Positions 7,352 to 16,379 of a DNA stretch of 64,000 nucleotides are shown piece after piece. The first letter of the stretch is position 1. The number at the start of each line of letters is the position of its first letter. Origin of the DNA: Leptospira sp. (GTDB taxonomy: Bacteria; Spirochaetota; Leptospiria; Leptospirales; Leptospiraceae); assembly GCA_016742255.1 (NCBI GenBank), contig JACVCB010000018.1, positions 1 to 64,000 on the forward strand, read 5' to 3'. The notes beneath the pieces are model-generated. The model was not told the origin of the DNA and did no database searches. It worked only from the letters and a program-made list of their open reading frames with translations. A program made the position numbers and the translations under genes.

Positions 7352-9232
7352 ATGATTCCAAGGATTGGTATGAAGGCAAAAAACATTCTTCTGAACAGTT
7401 TTGGGGTTCTTTTCATCGGTTTCGGCGTTTTTCTCGTCGTGTTCTATGCTACAAAATCTTGGGAGGCCTTCCTCCAAATTTGTCCCAACAAAGATTTTTT
7501 GTCTTGGGATGAAAACATACGACTGAACCAAGTCCTCGACCAATACGTCGATTTTCGGAATGGAAATTGGTTTTATGGAATCATGCCATTTTTGGAAAGC
7601 CCCACGTGGCCACCATTACGTTCGATTCTAACCTTTGTTACTTTATACTTACCTATTGATGCTTTTGAAACCTATCGAGATAGTTTTCTTGGACTTTTCT
7701 TTTTGGTCTTAGTGTATCCAGGTTTGGTGTATACATCGTACCGGATGACAAAATCTCTTTTTTGGTCAGGACTTTTTTCATCTCTCATTTTTATCCTTAC
7801 CATCCAAACAGTAGAAGTGCCTGCGTATTCTTTGTCTTCTATGTTGGAAACCCAATCGATGTTTTTTTTACTTCTTTCTGTTTATGCAATTTACCGTTTG
7901 TATGATACAGACAACCGAGAGCGTGAGATTGATGGCACTACTAAATGGATGATCTTTGTTTCCTTATTTGGATTTTATTTTACCAAATATCCATATGGGA
8001 TTTTATTCTTTATGGCATGTTTTGCCTATGAACTCATTCGTTCCCCAGGTAAATACAAAGAAGTAATCCTTTATTTGTTAAAACATTACGCAAAAGGCAT
8101 TCGACTTTTATACTTAGTATTTGTTGTACTTATGGTATTTTCTTTACCAGTCTTACGTGTTGTCACCAAAATCAATCTGAATCAAAAGAGTTTCAAACAG
8201 TTTATGTTTGGGATCACCTTGGTTTTGTTTGTTGATCTTTCTGTATATTTATTCCGAAACCGCGATGCCATGAAGAGAATCTTCCCAAAAACAGCTGTTG
8301 TACTTTGGGCTTATGCTATTTTTCCTGCATTTTTATGGTTATTTTTAAATCCAGATAGAGTGAATGCTCTCATTGATGCACAGATGATTGTGAATGCCTA
8401 CACAAGGAGTTTTTTCCTGACCCTTTGGACGGAACCAGGAAAAGACCCATCTGTTCCTGGGGTTTTTGATTTCATTTGGGGATTTAGAACTTTGGTATTA
8501 TTTTCCACCTTGTCTTTGTTATACTTTTTTGTTCGTACGAAAGAAACAATGTGGAATAAAATCAAAGACCCACTTGTGGCTGGCACTTTTATTCTATTTT
8601 TAGAACTTTTGATTTTGGAACTCACCACTGGGAACAAACAACCAAGGCATGTTCTCCAGTTTATCCCTGCGATTGGTCTTGTGGGGTTTTTATGGATTTT
8701 AAGGCTTTATCATTTAGCGGATCACAATTTTCAAAGGATCACTTCCATATCAGTGATTTTACTCACAACTAGTTTTGTATTTTATAATTCGGTTTACGCA
8801 CAAGGGATTCTTTCCGGGAAAATTTATGAGAACAAAATGTTCTGTTACCGTGGGATGAATGCGGGTGATTTCCAACCTGCAAGAGAAATTGCCACACATG
8901 TGGCTCCTAATAAAAAATACATCCTCATCAATGCCTTCCATTTTACAGAAAAATATGAGACAAAAGGGCGAGTTTTAGCCTCTGATTTTGATCTGGCGAT
9001 GAAACTTCGCACTTACAAAGAGGGGATGGTACGAAATGACAACAAATACCGATGGAAAGATTGGACAAATTTTGATTCCGTTCTCTTATTAAGTGATGTT
9101 TGTCCTGATAGTTTTGTTGAAGAAAAATTTGAAAATCGCACAAAAATGTTGAACAGTAAGTCAACATTGCTGTCTACTTACAGAGAGAGCTCTGGTACTG
9201 CTTGTTTACAAGAATACAAACTGCTTAAATAG
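7352..9232 (+). CDS. Polytopic membrane glycosyltransferase-like protein (GT-C / PMT type)
   Basis: 626 residues with roughly eleven to thirteen membrane helices and a soluble C-terminal part of about 150 residues. The first external loop has an acidic pair in SWDEN (D53, E54), the position of the catalytic Asp in GT-C enzymes that use lipid-linked sugars. It would transfer a sugar from a polyprenyl carrier on the outer face of the inner membrane; acceptor and sugar are unknown. An alternative start is the ATG at 7370, which leaves the first helix intact. The RND pump gene begins 13 bases after its stop. Family call from topology and the DE loop only. Confidence 0.6.
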   Translation: MIPRIGMKAKNILLNSFGVLFIGFGVFLVVFYATKSWEAFLQICPNKDFLSWDENIRLNQVLDQYVDFRNGNWFYGIMPFLESPTWPPLRSILTFVTLYLPIDAFETYRDSFLGLFFLVLVYPGLVYTSYRMTKSLFWSGLFSSLIFILTIQTVEVPAYSLSSMLETQSMFFLLLSVYAIYRLYDTDNREREIDGTTKWMIFVSLFGFYFTKYPYGILFFMACFAYELIRSPGKYKEVILYLLKHYAKGIRLLYLVFVVLMVFSLPVLRVVTKINLNQKSFKQFMFGITLVLFVDLSVYLFRNRDAMKRIFPKTAVVLWAYAIFPAFLWLFLNPDRVNALIDAQMIVNAYTRSFFLTLWTEPGKDPSVPGVFDFIWGFRTLVLFSTLSLLYFFVRTKETMWNKIKDPLVAGTFILFLELLILELTTGNKQPRHVLQFIPAIGLVGFLWILRLYHLADHNFQRITSISVILLTTSFVFYNSVYAQGILSGKIYENKMFCYRGMNAGDFQPAREIATHVAPNKKYILINAFHFTEKYETKGRVLASDFDLAMKLRTYKEGMVRNDNKYRWKDWTNFDSVLLLSDVCPDSFVEEKFENRTKMLNSKSTLLSTYRESSGTACLQEYKLLK

Positions 9233-9244
9233 AGATAAAAATTC

Positions 9245-12200
9245 ATGAGTATTGCTTCTTTTTCGATCAAACGCCCCATATTCATTTCATCCCTCGTGAT
9301 CATCATGGTGATCACAGGTTACATTTCCTTAAAACGTATCGGTGTGGATTTATTCCCGGATATCAACATCCCATTTGTTGTGGTGTCCACAGTGTACCCT
9401 GGAGCAGGCCCAGAAGAGATTGAAACTTCCATCTCCAAACCTTTGGAAGAGGAACTTAGTTCTATCTCTGGACTTAAAAGGATCACTTCCCGAAACCAAG
9501 AAGGGATCTCTCTTGTTTTTGCTGAGTTCAGTTTGACCACTGACATCAAATATGCCGAACAACAAGTTCGGGATAAAACAGCAAGGGTCAAACCACTTTT
9601 CCCTGAATCTTCAAAAGAACCTCTTGTACAAAGGTTTGATCCCTCAGACCAACCCATTATGCGGATCTCTTTATTTGCTGATTTACCTGAAGGTGAATTG
9701 TACGATTTAGCAAAAGAAAAAATCAAAACCAAATTAGAACAGGTGAATAACGTTGGTGCGGTAAAGATTATCGGTGGTGCACGCCGTGAGATTCATATCG
9801 AACTTGATCGTAACAAAATCAATGCTTACCAAGTGCCTGCCATTGCGATAGGGAACCAAATCAAAAACTCTGGTGTGAACATCCCTGCAGGAAAAGTAGA
9901 AGGTGGAGAAAAAGAAACATCCTTTCGTACAGTTGCAAAATACGAATCCTTATCCCAAATTGAGAACACAGTTGTTTCGTTTGGTGGTGAATTTGGTAGA
10001 GGAGTTCTTGTCAAAGACCTTGGTCAGGTCAAAGATACATTACAAGACCGTCAAACCCGTGGTCTATTGTATGCTCCCATCAAAACAGAAGAACACGAAG
10101 AACCTTCCATCATTGGAAAATTATTATTCAAATACGAAGCACCAAAAAAAGAGCGGGTTCAAAAAACAGCACTTTTCCTAGATGTTTACAAACAATCGGG
10201 AGCAAACACGGTTGAAGTAGCCGATGGTATCTTAGCAAAAATTAATACCATCAATGACCAAATCAAAGATATGAAGGGCACGCCAAAAGTCATCCTCATC
10301 CGAGATGGCTCTAAATGGATTCGTGCTAACATTGAAGATGTAACACTCGCCATTATTCTAGGGATTTTTCTTGCTGTTTTAGTTGTGTATCTTTTCCTTG
10401 GGAACGTTCGTTCTACCATCATCACTGGTATGGCACTCCCAAACTCAATGTTAGGTGCTTTTATCATCATGTATGCCATGGGATTTACCATGAACGTGAT
10501 GACACTTCTTGCCTTATCACTTGCGGTAGGGCTTTTGGTTGATGATGCCATTGTGGTTAGGGAAAATATTTTCCGTAAACTGGAAGAAGGGGAATCGGTC
10601 ATTGTTGCAGCCCGTAAAGGAACGGAAGAGGTAACCTTAGCGGTCATCGGTACCTCTCTCACAGTGATTGCGGTTTTCCTTCCCATTGGATTTTTATCAG
10701 GAATTGTGGGTCAGTTTTTCAAACAGTTTGGACTCACAGTTGTTTTTGCCATGATCATTTCTCTTTTTGATGGTCTGACAGTTGCACCAATGTTATCTGC
10801 TTATTTTGCAGGTAAAACTGACATTCATAAAGAAAAGAATTTTGTCCTTCGTTATTTTGATACGTTCCAAGATTTCCTAGACAGAATGTACGCAATCATT
10901 ATGAAGTTTGCCTTAAAAAAACCATGGGCAGTGATTTTACTTACAATTCTTACACTTATCACAAGTATCTTCTCGCTTGCCTTTGTGAAAAAGACCTTCC
11001 TCCCTGCAAACGATCAGGGAGAATTTATGGTGAATGTGGAGATGGCACCAGGGACTTCCTTAACAGGAACTTCTGAAGTGGTAGAACAAATCCAAAACGA
11101 AATCATCAAAAACGTTCCCGAATTAGAATTATTGGCAACAGTTGTAGGGAATAGTGATGGAGAATCGAATATCGCTACGATTGGTGTTGCCTTACTCCCT
11201 TCAGAATACCGCAAACGTACAACAGCCGCAGTAAAAGACCAAATCAGAGATTTTCTAAAAGCATATCCTCATGCAAGACCGAAAGTGAACGACTATTCTG
11301 CGATTGGTGGTGGTGTTCAATATCCATTCAACCTTAACTTAAAAGGGGAAAATTTAAAAGATTTGGAAACCTATTCCTTTAAGGTAATGGATGAACTTAG
11401 GAAAATTCCAGACTTAACCGATGTGGACACAACTTACAGAACAGGTAAACCAGAATTCCAAGTAGTACCAGATCGTGCCAAAATGCAAACTGTTGGAGTG
11501 GTGGCAGGGGTGATGGGAGCAGAACTTCGTTACCACATCGAAGGGGGAGAAGTTGCCAAATACCTTGAAAATGGAATTGAATATGATGTTAGGTTACGTC
11601 TGAAAGAAGACCAACGAAATTTACGTAAGTCTTTTTATGAAACAAGAGTGCCAAACATTCAAAACAAACTCATTCCTCTAAGTGCAATTGCAGATGGTAA
11701 GGAAAGTACATCCCCTGCAAGGATCATTCGTGAAGACAGATCTAGAGTTGTTCCTATCAATGCAAACCTAGCACCAGGTGGTGCGATAGCATCAGCTTCT
11801 GAATCTGCTGTCAAAATCCTGAAGGAAAAATTACCTCCACCTCCTGGGATTACGTATTCCTTTGTGGGACAATCAGAAGACTTCAAAGAATTGTTACAAA
11901 ACATAGTCCTTGCCTTTGGAATGGCGCTTATCTTCATTTATCTTGTGTTAGCTTCTCTTTATGAGTCATTTATCACACCGATAACGATTTTGTTTGCCAT
12001 TCCACCTGCCATTTCGGGTGCCTTTTTTGCACTCGCTTTAACTGGTGAAATGTTAAACTTATTTAGTATGATTGGACTCATCCTACTAATGGGACTTGTT
12101 GCTAAAAACTCCATCTTACTAGTGGACCATGCGATGCTTGCCATGAAAGAACATGGAATGTCTAGAAACGATGCCATCTTTGATGCTGGTGCAAAACGTT

Positions 12201-12448
12201 TGAGACCAATCCTTATGACATCCCTTGCGATGATTGCAGGAACATTGCCGATTGCACTCGGGATTGGTGAGGCATCTAAATCGAGAACTGCAATGGGGAT
12301 TGCCATTATTGGTGGACTCATCCTATCGACACTGATCACACTCATTGTGGTACCTGCCGTTTTTGGATACATTGATCGACTCAGAGAGAAAATTGAAGGA
12401 GCCTTCCGTCCAGATTACGAAATCCGACCTGAGGATTTAGAAGGATAA
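9245..12448 (+). CDS. RND-family efflux transporter (AcrB/MexB-like, HAE1)
   Basis: 1067 residues, full length for an RND pump. It opens with the family start FSIKRPIF and the PDINIPFVVVSTVYPGA segment, has two large periplasmic loops and twelve helices, and keeps the paired Asp in helix 4 (LLVDDAIVV, about residues 433-434) needed for proton relay. It would export drugs, lipids or other amphiphiles from the periplasm or inner membrane. No membrane-fusion protein or outer-membrane channel gene lies next to it, so it must borrow these partners from elsewhere. The upstream neighbour is a membrane glycosyltransferase, hinting at a lipid-related substrate, but that is inference. Confidence 0.88.
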   Translation: MSIASFSIKRPIFISSLVIIMVITGYISLKRIGVDLFPDINIPFVVVSTVYPGAGPEEIETSISKPLEEELSSISGLKRITSRNQEGISLVFAEFSLTTDIKYAEQQVRDKTARVKPLFPESSKEPLVQRFDPSDQPIMRISLFADLPEGELYDLAKEKIKTKLEQVNNVGAVKIIGGARREIHIELDRNKINAYQVPAIAIGNQIKNSGVNIPAGKVEGGEKETSFRTVAKYESLSQIENTVVSFGGEFGRGVLVKDLGQVKDTLQDRQTRGLLYAPIKTEEHEEPSIIGKLLFKYEAPKKERVQKTALFLDVYKQSGANTVEVADGILAKINTINDQIKDMKGTPKVILIRDGSKWIRANIEDVTLAIILGIFLAVLVVYLFLGNVRSTIITGMALPNSMLGAFIIMYAMGFTMNVMTLLALSLAVGLLVDDAIVVRENIFRKLEEGESVIVAARKGTEEVTLAVIGTSLTVIAVFLPIGFLSGIVGQFFKQFGLTVVFAMIISLFDGLTVAPMLSAYFAGKTDIHKEKNFVLRYFDTFQDFLDRMYAIIMKFALKKPWAVILLTILTLITSIFSLAFVKKTFLPANDQGEFMVNVEMAPGTSLTGTSEVVEQIQNEIIKNVPELELLATVVGNSDGESNIATIGVALLPSEYRKRTTAAVKDQIRDFLKAYPHARPKVNDYSAIGGGVQYPFNLNLKGENLKDLETYSFKVMDELRKIPDLTDVDTTYRTGKPEFQVVPDRAKMQTVGVVAGVMGAELRYHIEGGEVAKYLENGIEYDVRLRLKEDQRNLRKSFYETRVPNIQNKLIPLSAIADGKESTSPARIIREDRSRVVPINANLAPGGAIASASESAVKILKEKLPPPPGITYSFVGQSEDFKELLQNIVLAFGMALIFIYLVLASLYESFITPITILFAIPPAISGAFFALALTGEMLNLFSMIGLILLMGLVAKNSILLVDHAMLAMKEHGMSRNDAIFDAGAKRLRPILMTSLAMIAGTLPIALGIGEASKSRTAMGIAIIGGLILSTLITLIVVPAVFGYIDRLREKIEGAFRPDYEIRPEDLEG

Positions 12449-12528
12449 CAGAAATCTCACTCTTAGATACGGGTAAGATTTTCATTTTAAACTTGCCCTA
12501 ACATTGAATTCGGTGTTCTCTAGCATTC

Positions 12529-12891
12529 ATGTCTAGCGAACGCCGCATTTACAATCGTATCTCTGAAAAAGTCCATCTCACCTACCGTGTGATCCAATCG
12601 GGTGCAGGTTCGGCTCAGTTTTTGCCTAGTGACAAAGGGGAGGGGGACTCACAAGACATCTCAGAAGGTGGACTCCTCTTTCGTACGAAGGAACCAATGT
12701 CATTGGGTACAAGGCTTGAATTGGAATTACGTTTCCCAGATGTAAAATATGTTTTGTACCCAAAGGCAAAAGTAGTTCGATTGGAGGAATTTGGTGAAGG
12801 TGCTTTTTATGAAGTCGGACTTGAATTCAACCAAATCTTTGATGATGATAAAAAACTTCTATTGGAACATATCAAAAAACTAGAAGTATGA
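12529..12891 (+). CDS. PilZ-domain protein, probable cyclic-di-GMP receptor
   Basis: 120 residues, essentially a single PilZ domain. Both halves of the c-di-GMP site are visible: RxxxR (RIYNR, about residues 5-9) and D/NxSxxG (DISEGG, about residue 45). This is a cytosolic, single-domain effector likely to change the behaviour of a partner protein on binding c-di-GMP. It stands between the RND pump and a two-component system with about 80 and 42 bases of spacing, so it may be its own transcription unit. The partner is not evident from context. Confidence 0.85.
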   Translation: MSSERRIYNRISEKVHLTYRVIQSGAGSAQFLPSDKGEGDSQDISEGGLLFRTKEPMSLGTRLELELRFPDVKYVLYPKAKVVRLEEFGEGAFYEVGLEFNQIFDDDKKLLLEHIKKLEV

Positions 12892-12933
12892 AGAAAGTCT
12901 TCATTCCCTACCAAACAAAGTATTGGTAGATTT

Positions 12934-14172
12934 ATGAACATTCGTGTTTTCTATCACAAACTTTTGGGTAAACAATTTGACCCAATTTCTTTAATTGCTG
13001 TTTATTCTGAAATTTTAAACAAACTATATTTTTTAGGATTCGCTTATACCTTGGCTTATGCTCATAGCGTTTATTTGGAGTGGGGAAAAGTTGATCTAAC
13101 GAATTGTTATCTTTCGTTTTTACAACTCATCATCAGTTTATGCTTAGTTGGGATTTCTTTTTTTTATCGAACAGTGAATGCCAATATCACAAAACTCGTT
13201 CGAATTTTATTTTTTTCTTTAGTCTTAGTCGAAATTGAAACTGGCTTTCATGATCCAACTATCCCTTACTTTGATCCAAGAAATTGGTTAACGATCATCG
13301 CACTCATTGGTTCAAATTCGTTTTTTTATCCAGGACTTGTTTGGCAGTTTATTTCTGAATGGACACTTGTTTTTTGCATTTATTTAATACGAGTTTTCAT
13401 CCAAAATGATTCTTTGATTCCAGAAGAAACATGGAGAGAGATGTCTACCATTGTACCATTGTTTTTAGTTTCTTTTTTTCTGAACCATTGGTGGTTCCAA
13501 ACGCGTTACATTGCAGCGTATCGAGGTATGTTACTCGAAGAAAAACGTAGGACATTTTTCCAAGACATCCATGATAGTTTGGGTTCTAAACTCACGGACT
13601 TGGTATTACTCTGCCAAACATTGGAGACCAATTCAGTTGGAACTGCAACTGCGGTGGTACATAAAATCAAAGAACTTTCTTCCGACGCTTTACAATCTTT
13701 ACGGAACCAAGTAAAAGAAGAAGACCAGAGAGAAATTTTGCAGGAATCTCTTATCGATGGTCTACATCTCCTTGTTAAAAAAAGATATAAAATGTTAGGC
13801 AGGGAAATTTTAATCCAAAGCGAGACCTTTACCGACCGTTTGGTCTCAATCAAAGAACCAGAAACTGCACACCATATATTACAAATCTTTAAAGAAATTA
13901 GTACCAATGATTTAAGGCATGGTAGTGGAAAAACTATTTGTCGTTTAGAGGAAACTGAAAATTCCATCTCCATTGAATTTGCCACAGAAGGCAAAAAAAC
14001 AAAAGCAGAGAATCCAAATGTAATCATTGAAAATCCAGAATCGTTTTGGAATTTGGGAATCGGAGAAAAAGGGATTGAACAAAGAATCCAATTCCTAAAT
14101 GGTCAATTAGAAATTAGTCCATCTCCTTACCGGATCAAAATGCAAATCCCGAAATCATTATTCTTATTATGA
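12934..14172 (+). CDS. Membrane sensor histidine kinase, NarX/DesK-like (HisKA_3), degenerate G1 box
   Basis: 412 residues. The N-terminal 190 residues hold about five or six membrane helices without a recognisable sensor domain. The dimerisation/phosphoacceptor helix reads FFQDIHDSLGSKLTDL with His near residue 213, as in kinases that pair with LuxR-type regulators. The ATP-binding domain keeps a recognisable N box (EISTNDLRHG) and a G2-like segment (GIGEKGIEQRI), but the DxGxG of the G1 box is not recognisable (FATEGKKTK). It overlaps the regulator gene by four bases. Kinase activity is likely but the nucleotide site is unusual. The signal may be membrane-related, as for DesK, but that is only inference. 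Confidence 0.75.
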   Translation: MNIRVFYHKLLGKQFDPISLIAVYSEILNKLYFLGFAYTLAYAHSVYLEWGKVDLTNCYLSFLQLIISLCLVGISFFYRTVNANITKLVRILFFSLVLVEIETGFHDPTIPYFDPRNWLTIIALIGSNSFFYPGLVWQFISEWTLVFCIYLIRVFIQNDSLIPEETWREMSTIVPLFLVSFFLNHWWFQTRYIAAYRGMLLEEKRRTFFQDIHDSLGSKLTDLVLLCQTLETNSVGTATAVVHKIKELSSDALQSLRNQVKEEDQREILQESLIDGLHLLVKKRYKMLGREILIQSETFTDRLVSIKEPETAHHILQIFKEISTNDLRHGSGKTICRLEETENSISIEFATEGKKTKAENPNVIIENPESFWNLGIGEKGIEQRIQFLNGQLEISPSPYRIKMQIPKSLFLL

Positions 14173-14831
14173 ATGTAGTCCAAATTGGCATCATAGAAGA
14201 CAATCCTGACTACTTAGATTCTTTAGTAGCTGTATTAAAAACTAGAGATACACTCTCTATCACAACTTGGAACTCTGCAGAAGCCTTCGATTCAAATCCT
14301 CCTAAGGAAGAATTACAATTGTTGATTCTTGATATTGGACTACCGGGCGCCAGTGGTATCGATGTTTTAAAAAAATACCATACTGTTGATGTGAGGAAAA
14401 GTCTTGTGATCTCTTCTTTACAAACAGATGATGTGATCTTTGCTGCGATCAAACTTGGTGCATCAGGTTATATCTGGAAGTCAGAATTGGATTCCCTATG
14501 GGAGACCATCCAAACAATTTTGGATGGGGGGAGTGTGATTTCTCCTTCTATCGCCACAAAAGTATTGTTAGCATTTCGAAAACCAGAAACGAGTCCAACC
14601 CTAGGTTCCCATCCTAAAAAAGAAAAAGAATTGGGTTTAGAAGTTTTATCACCCAGGGAAAGGCAAATTTTAGAGCTCATCATTGAAGGGGATACTCCCC
14701 AACAGATTGCCCAATTGTTTGGAACAACCATCGGGACTGTCAGGCAACAAATCAAAACCATCTACAAAAAACTCCAGGTCAATACCAGGGTCCAAATGTT
14801 AAAAAAAGCGAGGGTATTTGGTATCTTCTGA
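14169..14831 (+). CDS. Response regulator, NarL/FixJ family
   Basis: 220 residues. The receiver domain spans about 1-120, with acidic pocket E10-D11, phosphoacceptor Asp near residue 55 (LLILDIGLPG) and the Lys of YIWKSE near 104. A LuxR-type helix-turn-helix lies at about 155-215 (LSPREROI-like opening LSPRERQILELI, then IGTVRQQIKTIYKKL). It overlaps the kinase gene by four bases and is its evident partner. Targets are unknown; the upstream PilZ and RND genes are the nearest candidates. Confidence 0.88.
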   Translation: MNVVQIGIIEDNPDYLDSLVAVLKTRDTLSITTWNSAEAFDSNPPKEELQLLILDIGLPGASGIDVLKKYHTVDVRKSLVISSLQTDDVIFAAIKLGASGYIWKSELDSLWETIQTILDGGSVISPSIATKVLLAFRKPETSPTLGSHPKKEKELGLEVLSPRERQILELIIEGDTPQQIAQLFGTTIGTVRQQIKTIYKKLQVNTRVQMLKKARVFGIF

Positions 14832-15086
14832 TTTGTTTGCAGGTTTCTTTTTATACCATCTGGTAGATAGACGAATCTACAATTCTCCCTTATAATGAAA
14901 TCCGGATTCAGAGAATTTTTCTTTTAAGGACACTTTAAAAGTTTTGGTCTTCTTTTTTGTTACCTACTTTCGTTTTTTCCTTTGGTTCGGTGTCTATTTC
15001 ACCATCTTGTTTTTTGTGAATTTTATTCTTTAATTCACCCTATTTCGAATTGGACTTTTCCTTTAAATGAATGATAACCTTATAAT
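14832..15086. other. Gene-free stretch after the response regulator
   Basis: About 255 bases without a convincing reading frame, AT-rich and with long T tracts. It contains a possible -10 element (TATAAT at about 14891-14896) on the forward strand and ends at a strong forward terminator. The distance from the regulator stop to that terminator is unusually long, so either the mRNA has a long 3' UTR or a short RNA is made here. No known RNA family is recognised. Confidence 0.4.
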
Positions 15087-15121
15087 ACACCATCGTGTTC
15101 AGTCACGGTGGTGTTTTTTTT
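15087..15121 (+). terminator. Rho-independent terminator
   Basis: Stem ACACCATCGTG (15087-15097) / CACGGTGGTGT (15104-15114) with one mismatch, a 6-base loop and a run of T to 15121. The T tract is on the forward strand. It touches the stop codon of the converging meaB gene. Confidence 0.82.
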
Positions 15122-16235
15122 ATTTCCCGAGGAGGAACTTGATTTCGCGTAGTAGTGTGGATTTTCCACTCATCAATTTGGATTCAGAGAGGCTAATGGC
15201 TTCTTTTTTCCCTTCAGTTGCAAAAAACTGATCCAAAACAGCTTCCCTCAAAGATTCTTCAAACCAAGTTTTGGTTTGGTCTTCCCGATTTTTCGCATAA
15301 TAACCGTTTGTTTTTGTGGTGGTGGTGTAGTCTTGGATGAGATTCCAAATTTCATCAATTCCTTTTCCTCCAAGTCCACTGCAAGTGGTGGCACGAGGTG
15401 TCCATTTGGATTCGGGGGCAGGGAAGAGGTGGAGAGCTGATTCATACTCGGCTCTAGCCCGAGTGGCATAGGCTTCATTTTGTCCATCGGCCTTGTTGAT
15501 GGCAATCAGATCTGCCATCTCCATAATGCCTCGTTTGATCCCTTGGAGTTCGTCTCCCGCACCTGCAAGCATGAGTAACAAAAAGAAATCCACCATGGAG
15601 TGGACTTGGGTTTCAGACTGACCGACACCTACCGTTTCAATGATGATAGTATCAAACCCAGCTGCTTCACAGAGATACATACTTTCTCGTGTTTTTCGTG
15701 CGACACCTCCCAGTGAACCACTGCTAGGTGAGGGACGGATAAAGGCATTTTCTGCTTTGGACAAAACTTCCATTCTCGTTTTATCTCCGAGGATAGAACC
15801 TCTTGTACGTTGGCTACTGGGGTCAATGGCGAGTACTGCGAGTTTTCGGTTTTGTTCGAGGATGTAACTTCCAAAACTTTCAATGAAAGTGGATTTTCCC
15901 ACTCCGGGAACCCCTGTAATCCCAATGCGAATGGAGTTTCCTACCTTTGGCATCACAAGTTCTAAGATGGCTTGGGCTTTGTCATTGTGTTCTTCCAAAT
16001 TACTTTCCACAAGGGTGATGGCTTTGGAGAGGGCTGTTCGGTTCCCTGTTAAAATTCCATCTGCAAGGGATTCTGGTGTGGTTTCTTTTTTGGAGAGGGA
16101 CTTTCGTTGTTCTTTGATATAGGGAGAGATGGCGGGAGCATCCGCAACACCAGGATTGACAGAGAGGGCCGATTTTGGCTCTTTCGGTTCACTGGAAAGT
16201 TTGGTTTTCTGTGAGTCTTTGTTTTCCTGATCCAT
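15120..16235 (-). CDS. meaB: Methylmalonyl-CoA mutase chaperone GTPase MeaB (ArgK family)
   Basis: 371 residues. A Walker A motif GVPGVGKST lies near residues 108-116, followed by LAIDPSSQRTRGSILGDKTRM, the SIMIBI-class signature of MeaB/ArgK, and the INKADG base-recognition motif. The first 60 residues are low complexity and precede the family core. MeaB loads and protects adenosylcobalamin on methylmalonyl-CoA mutase using GTP. The gene lies downstream of both mutase subunits on the same strand with a 144-base gap, which fits this job. Confidence 0.93.
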   Translation of the reverse strand: MDQENKDSQKTKLSSEPKEPKSALSVNPGVADAPAISPYIKEQRKSLSKKETTPESLADGILTGNRTALSKAITLVESNLEEHNDKAQAILELVMPKVGNSIRIGITGVPGVGKSTFIESFGSYILEQNRKLAVLAIDPSSQRTRGSILGDKTRMEVLSKAENAFIRPSPSSGSLGGVARKTRESMYLCEAAGFDTIIIETVGVGQSETQVHSMVDFFLLLMLAGAGDELQGIKRGIMEMADLIAINKADGQNEAYATRARAEYESALHLFPAPESKWTPRATTCSGLGGKGIDEIWNLIQDYTTTTKTNGYYAKNREDQTKTWFEESLREAVLDQFFATEGKKEAISLSESKLMSGKSTLLREIKFLLGK

Positions 16236-16303
16236 TTGATTCTCTATGAAACGTAAGAATGTCTCGGTTGTGTTTTGAATCCTGATTTGTCAGACACCAA
16301 ACG

Positions 16304-16335
16304 AACACCGACCGCCAGGTTGACAAGTCGGTGTT
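16304..16335. other. Hairpin between mutB and meaB
   Basis: Perfect 9-bp inverted repeat AACACCGAC (16304-16312) / GTCGGTGTT (16327-16335) with a 14-base loop, in the 144-base gap between the mutase large-subunit gene and meaB. On the reverse (coding) strand no U tract follows, so it is a poor terminator. It may mark an mRNA processing or stabilising element that separates expression of the mutase from its chaperone. Confidence 0.4.
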
Positions 16336-16379
16336 TGTTGTTTGATTCGGTGTTTTGCCGGATCTTTGTTTGGTAAACC

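Noticed and set aside
10186..10686. Reverse frame of 166 codons, also similar ones at 9319-9732 and 11959-12372
   Set aside because: All are antisense shadows of the RND transporter, with Met/Ser/Pro-rich low-information sequence.
13506..14027. Reverse frame of 173 codons
   Set aside because: Antisense to the histidine kinase gene; its amino-acid composition is that of a complement frame and it lacks any domain.
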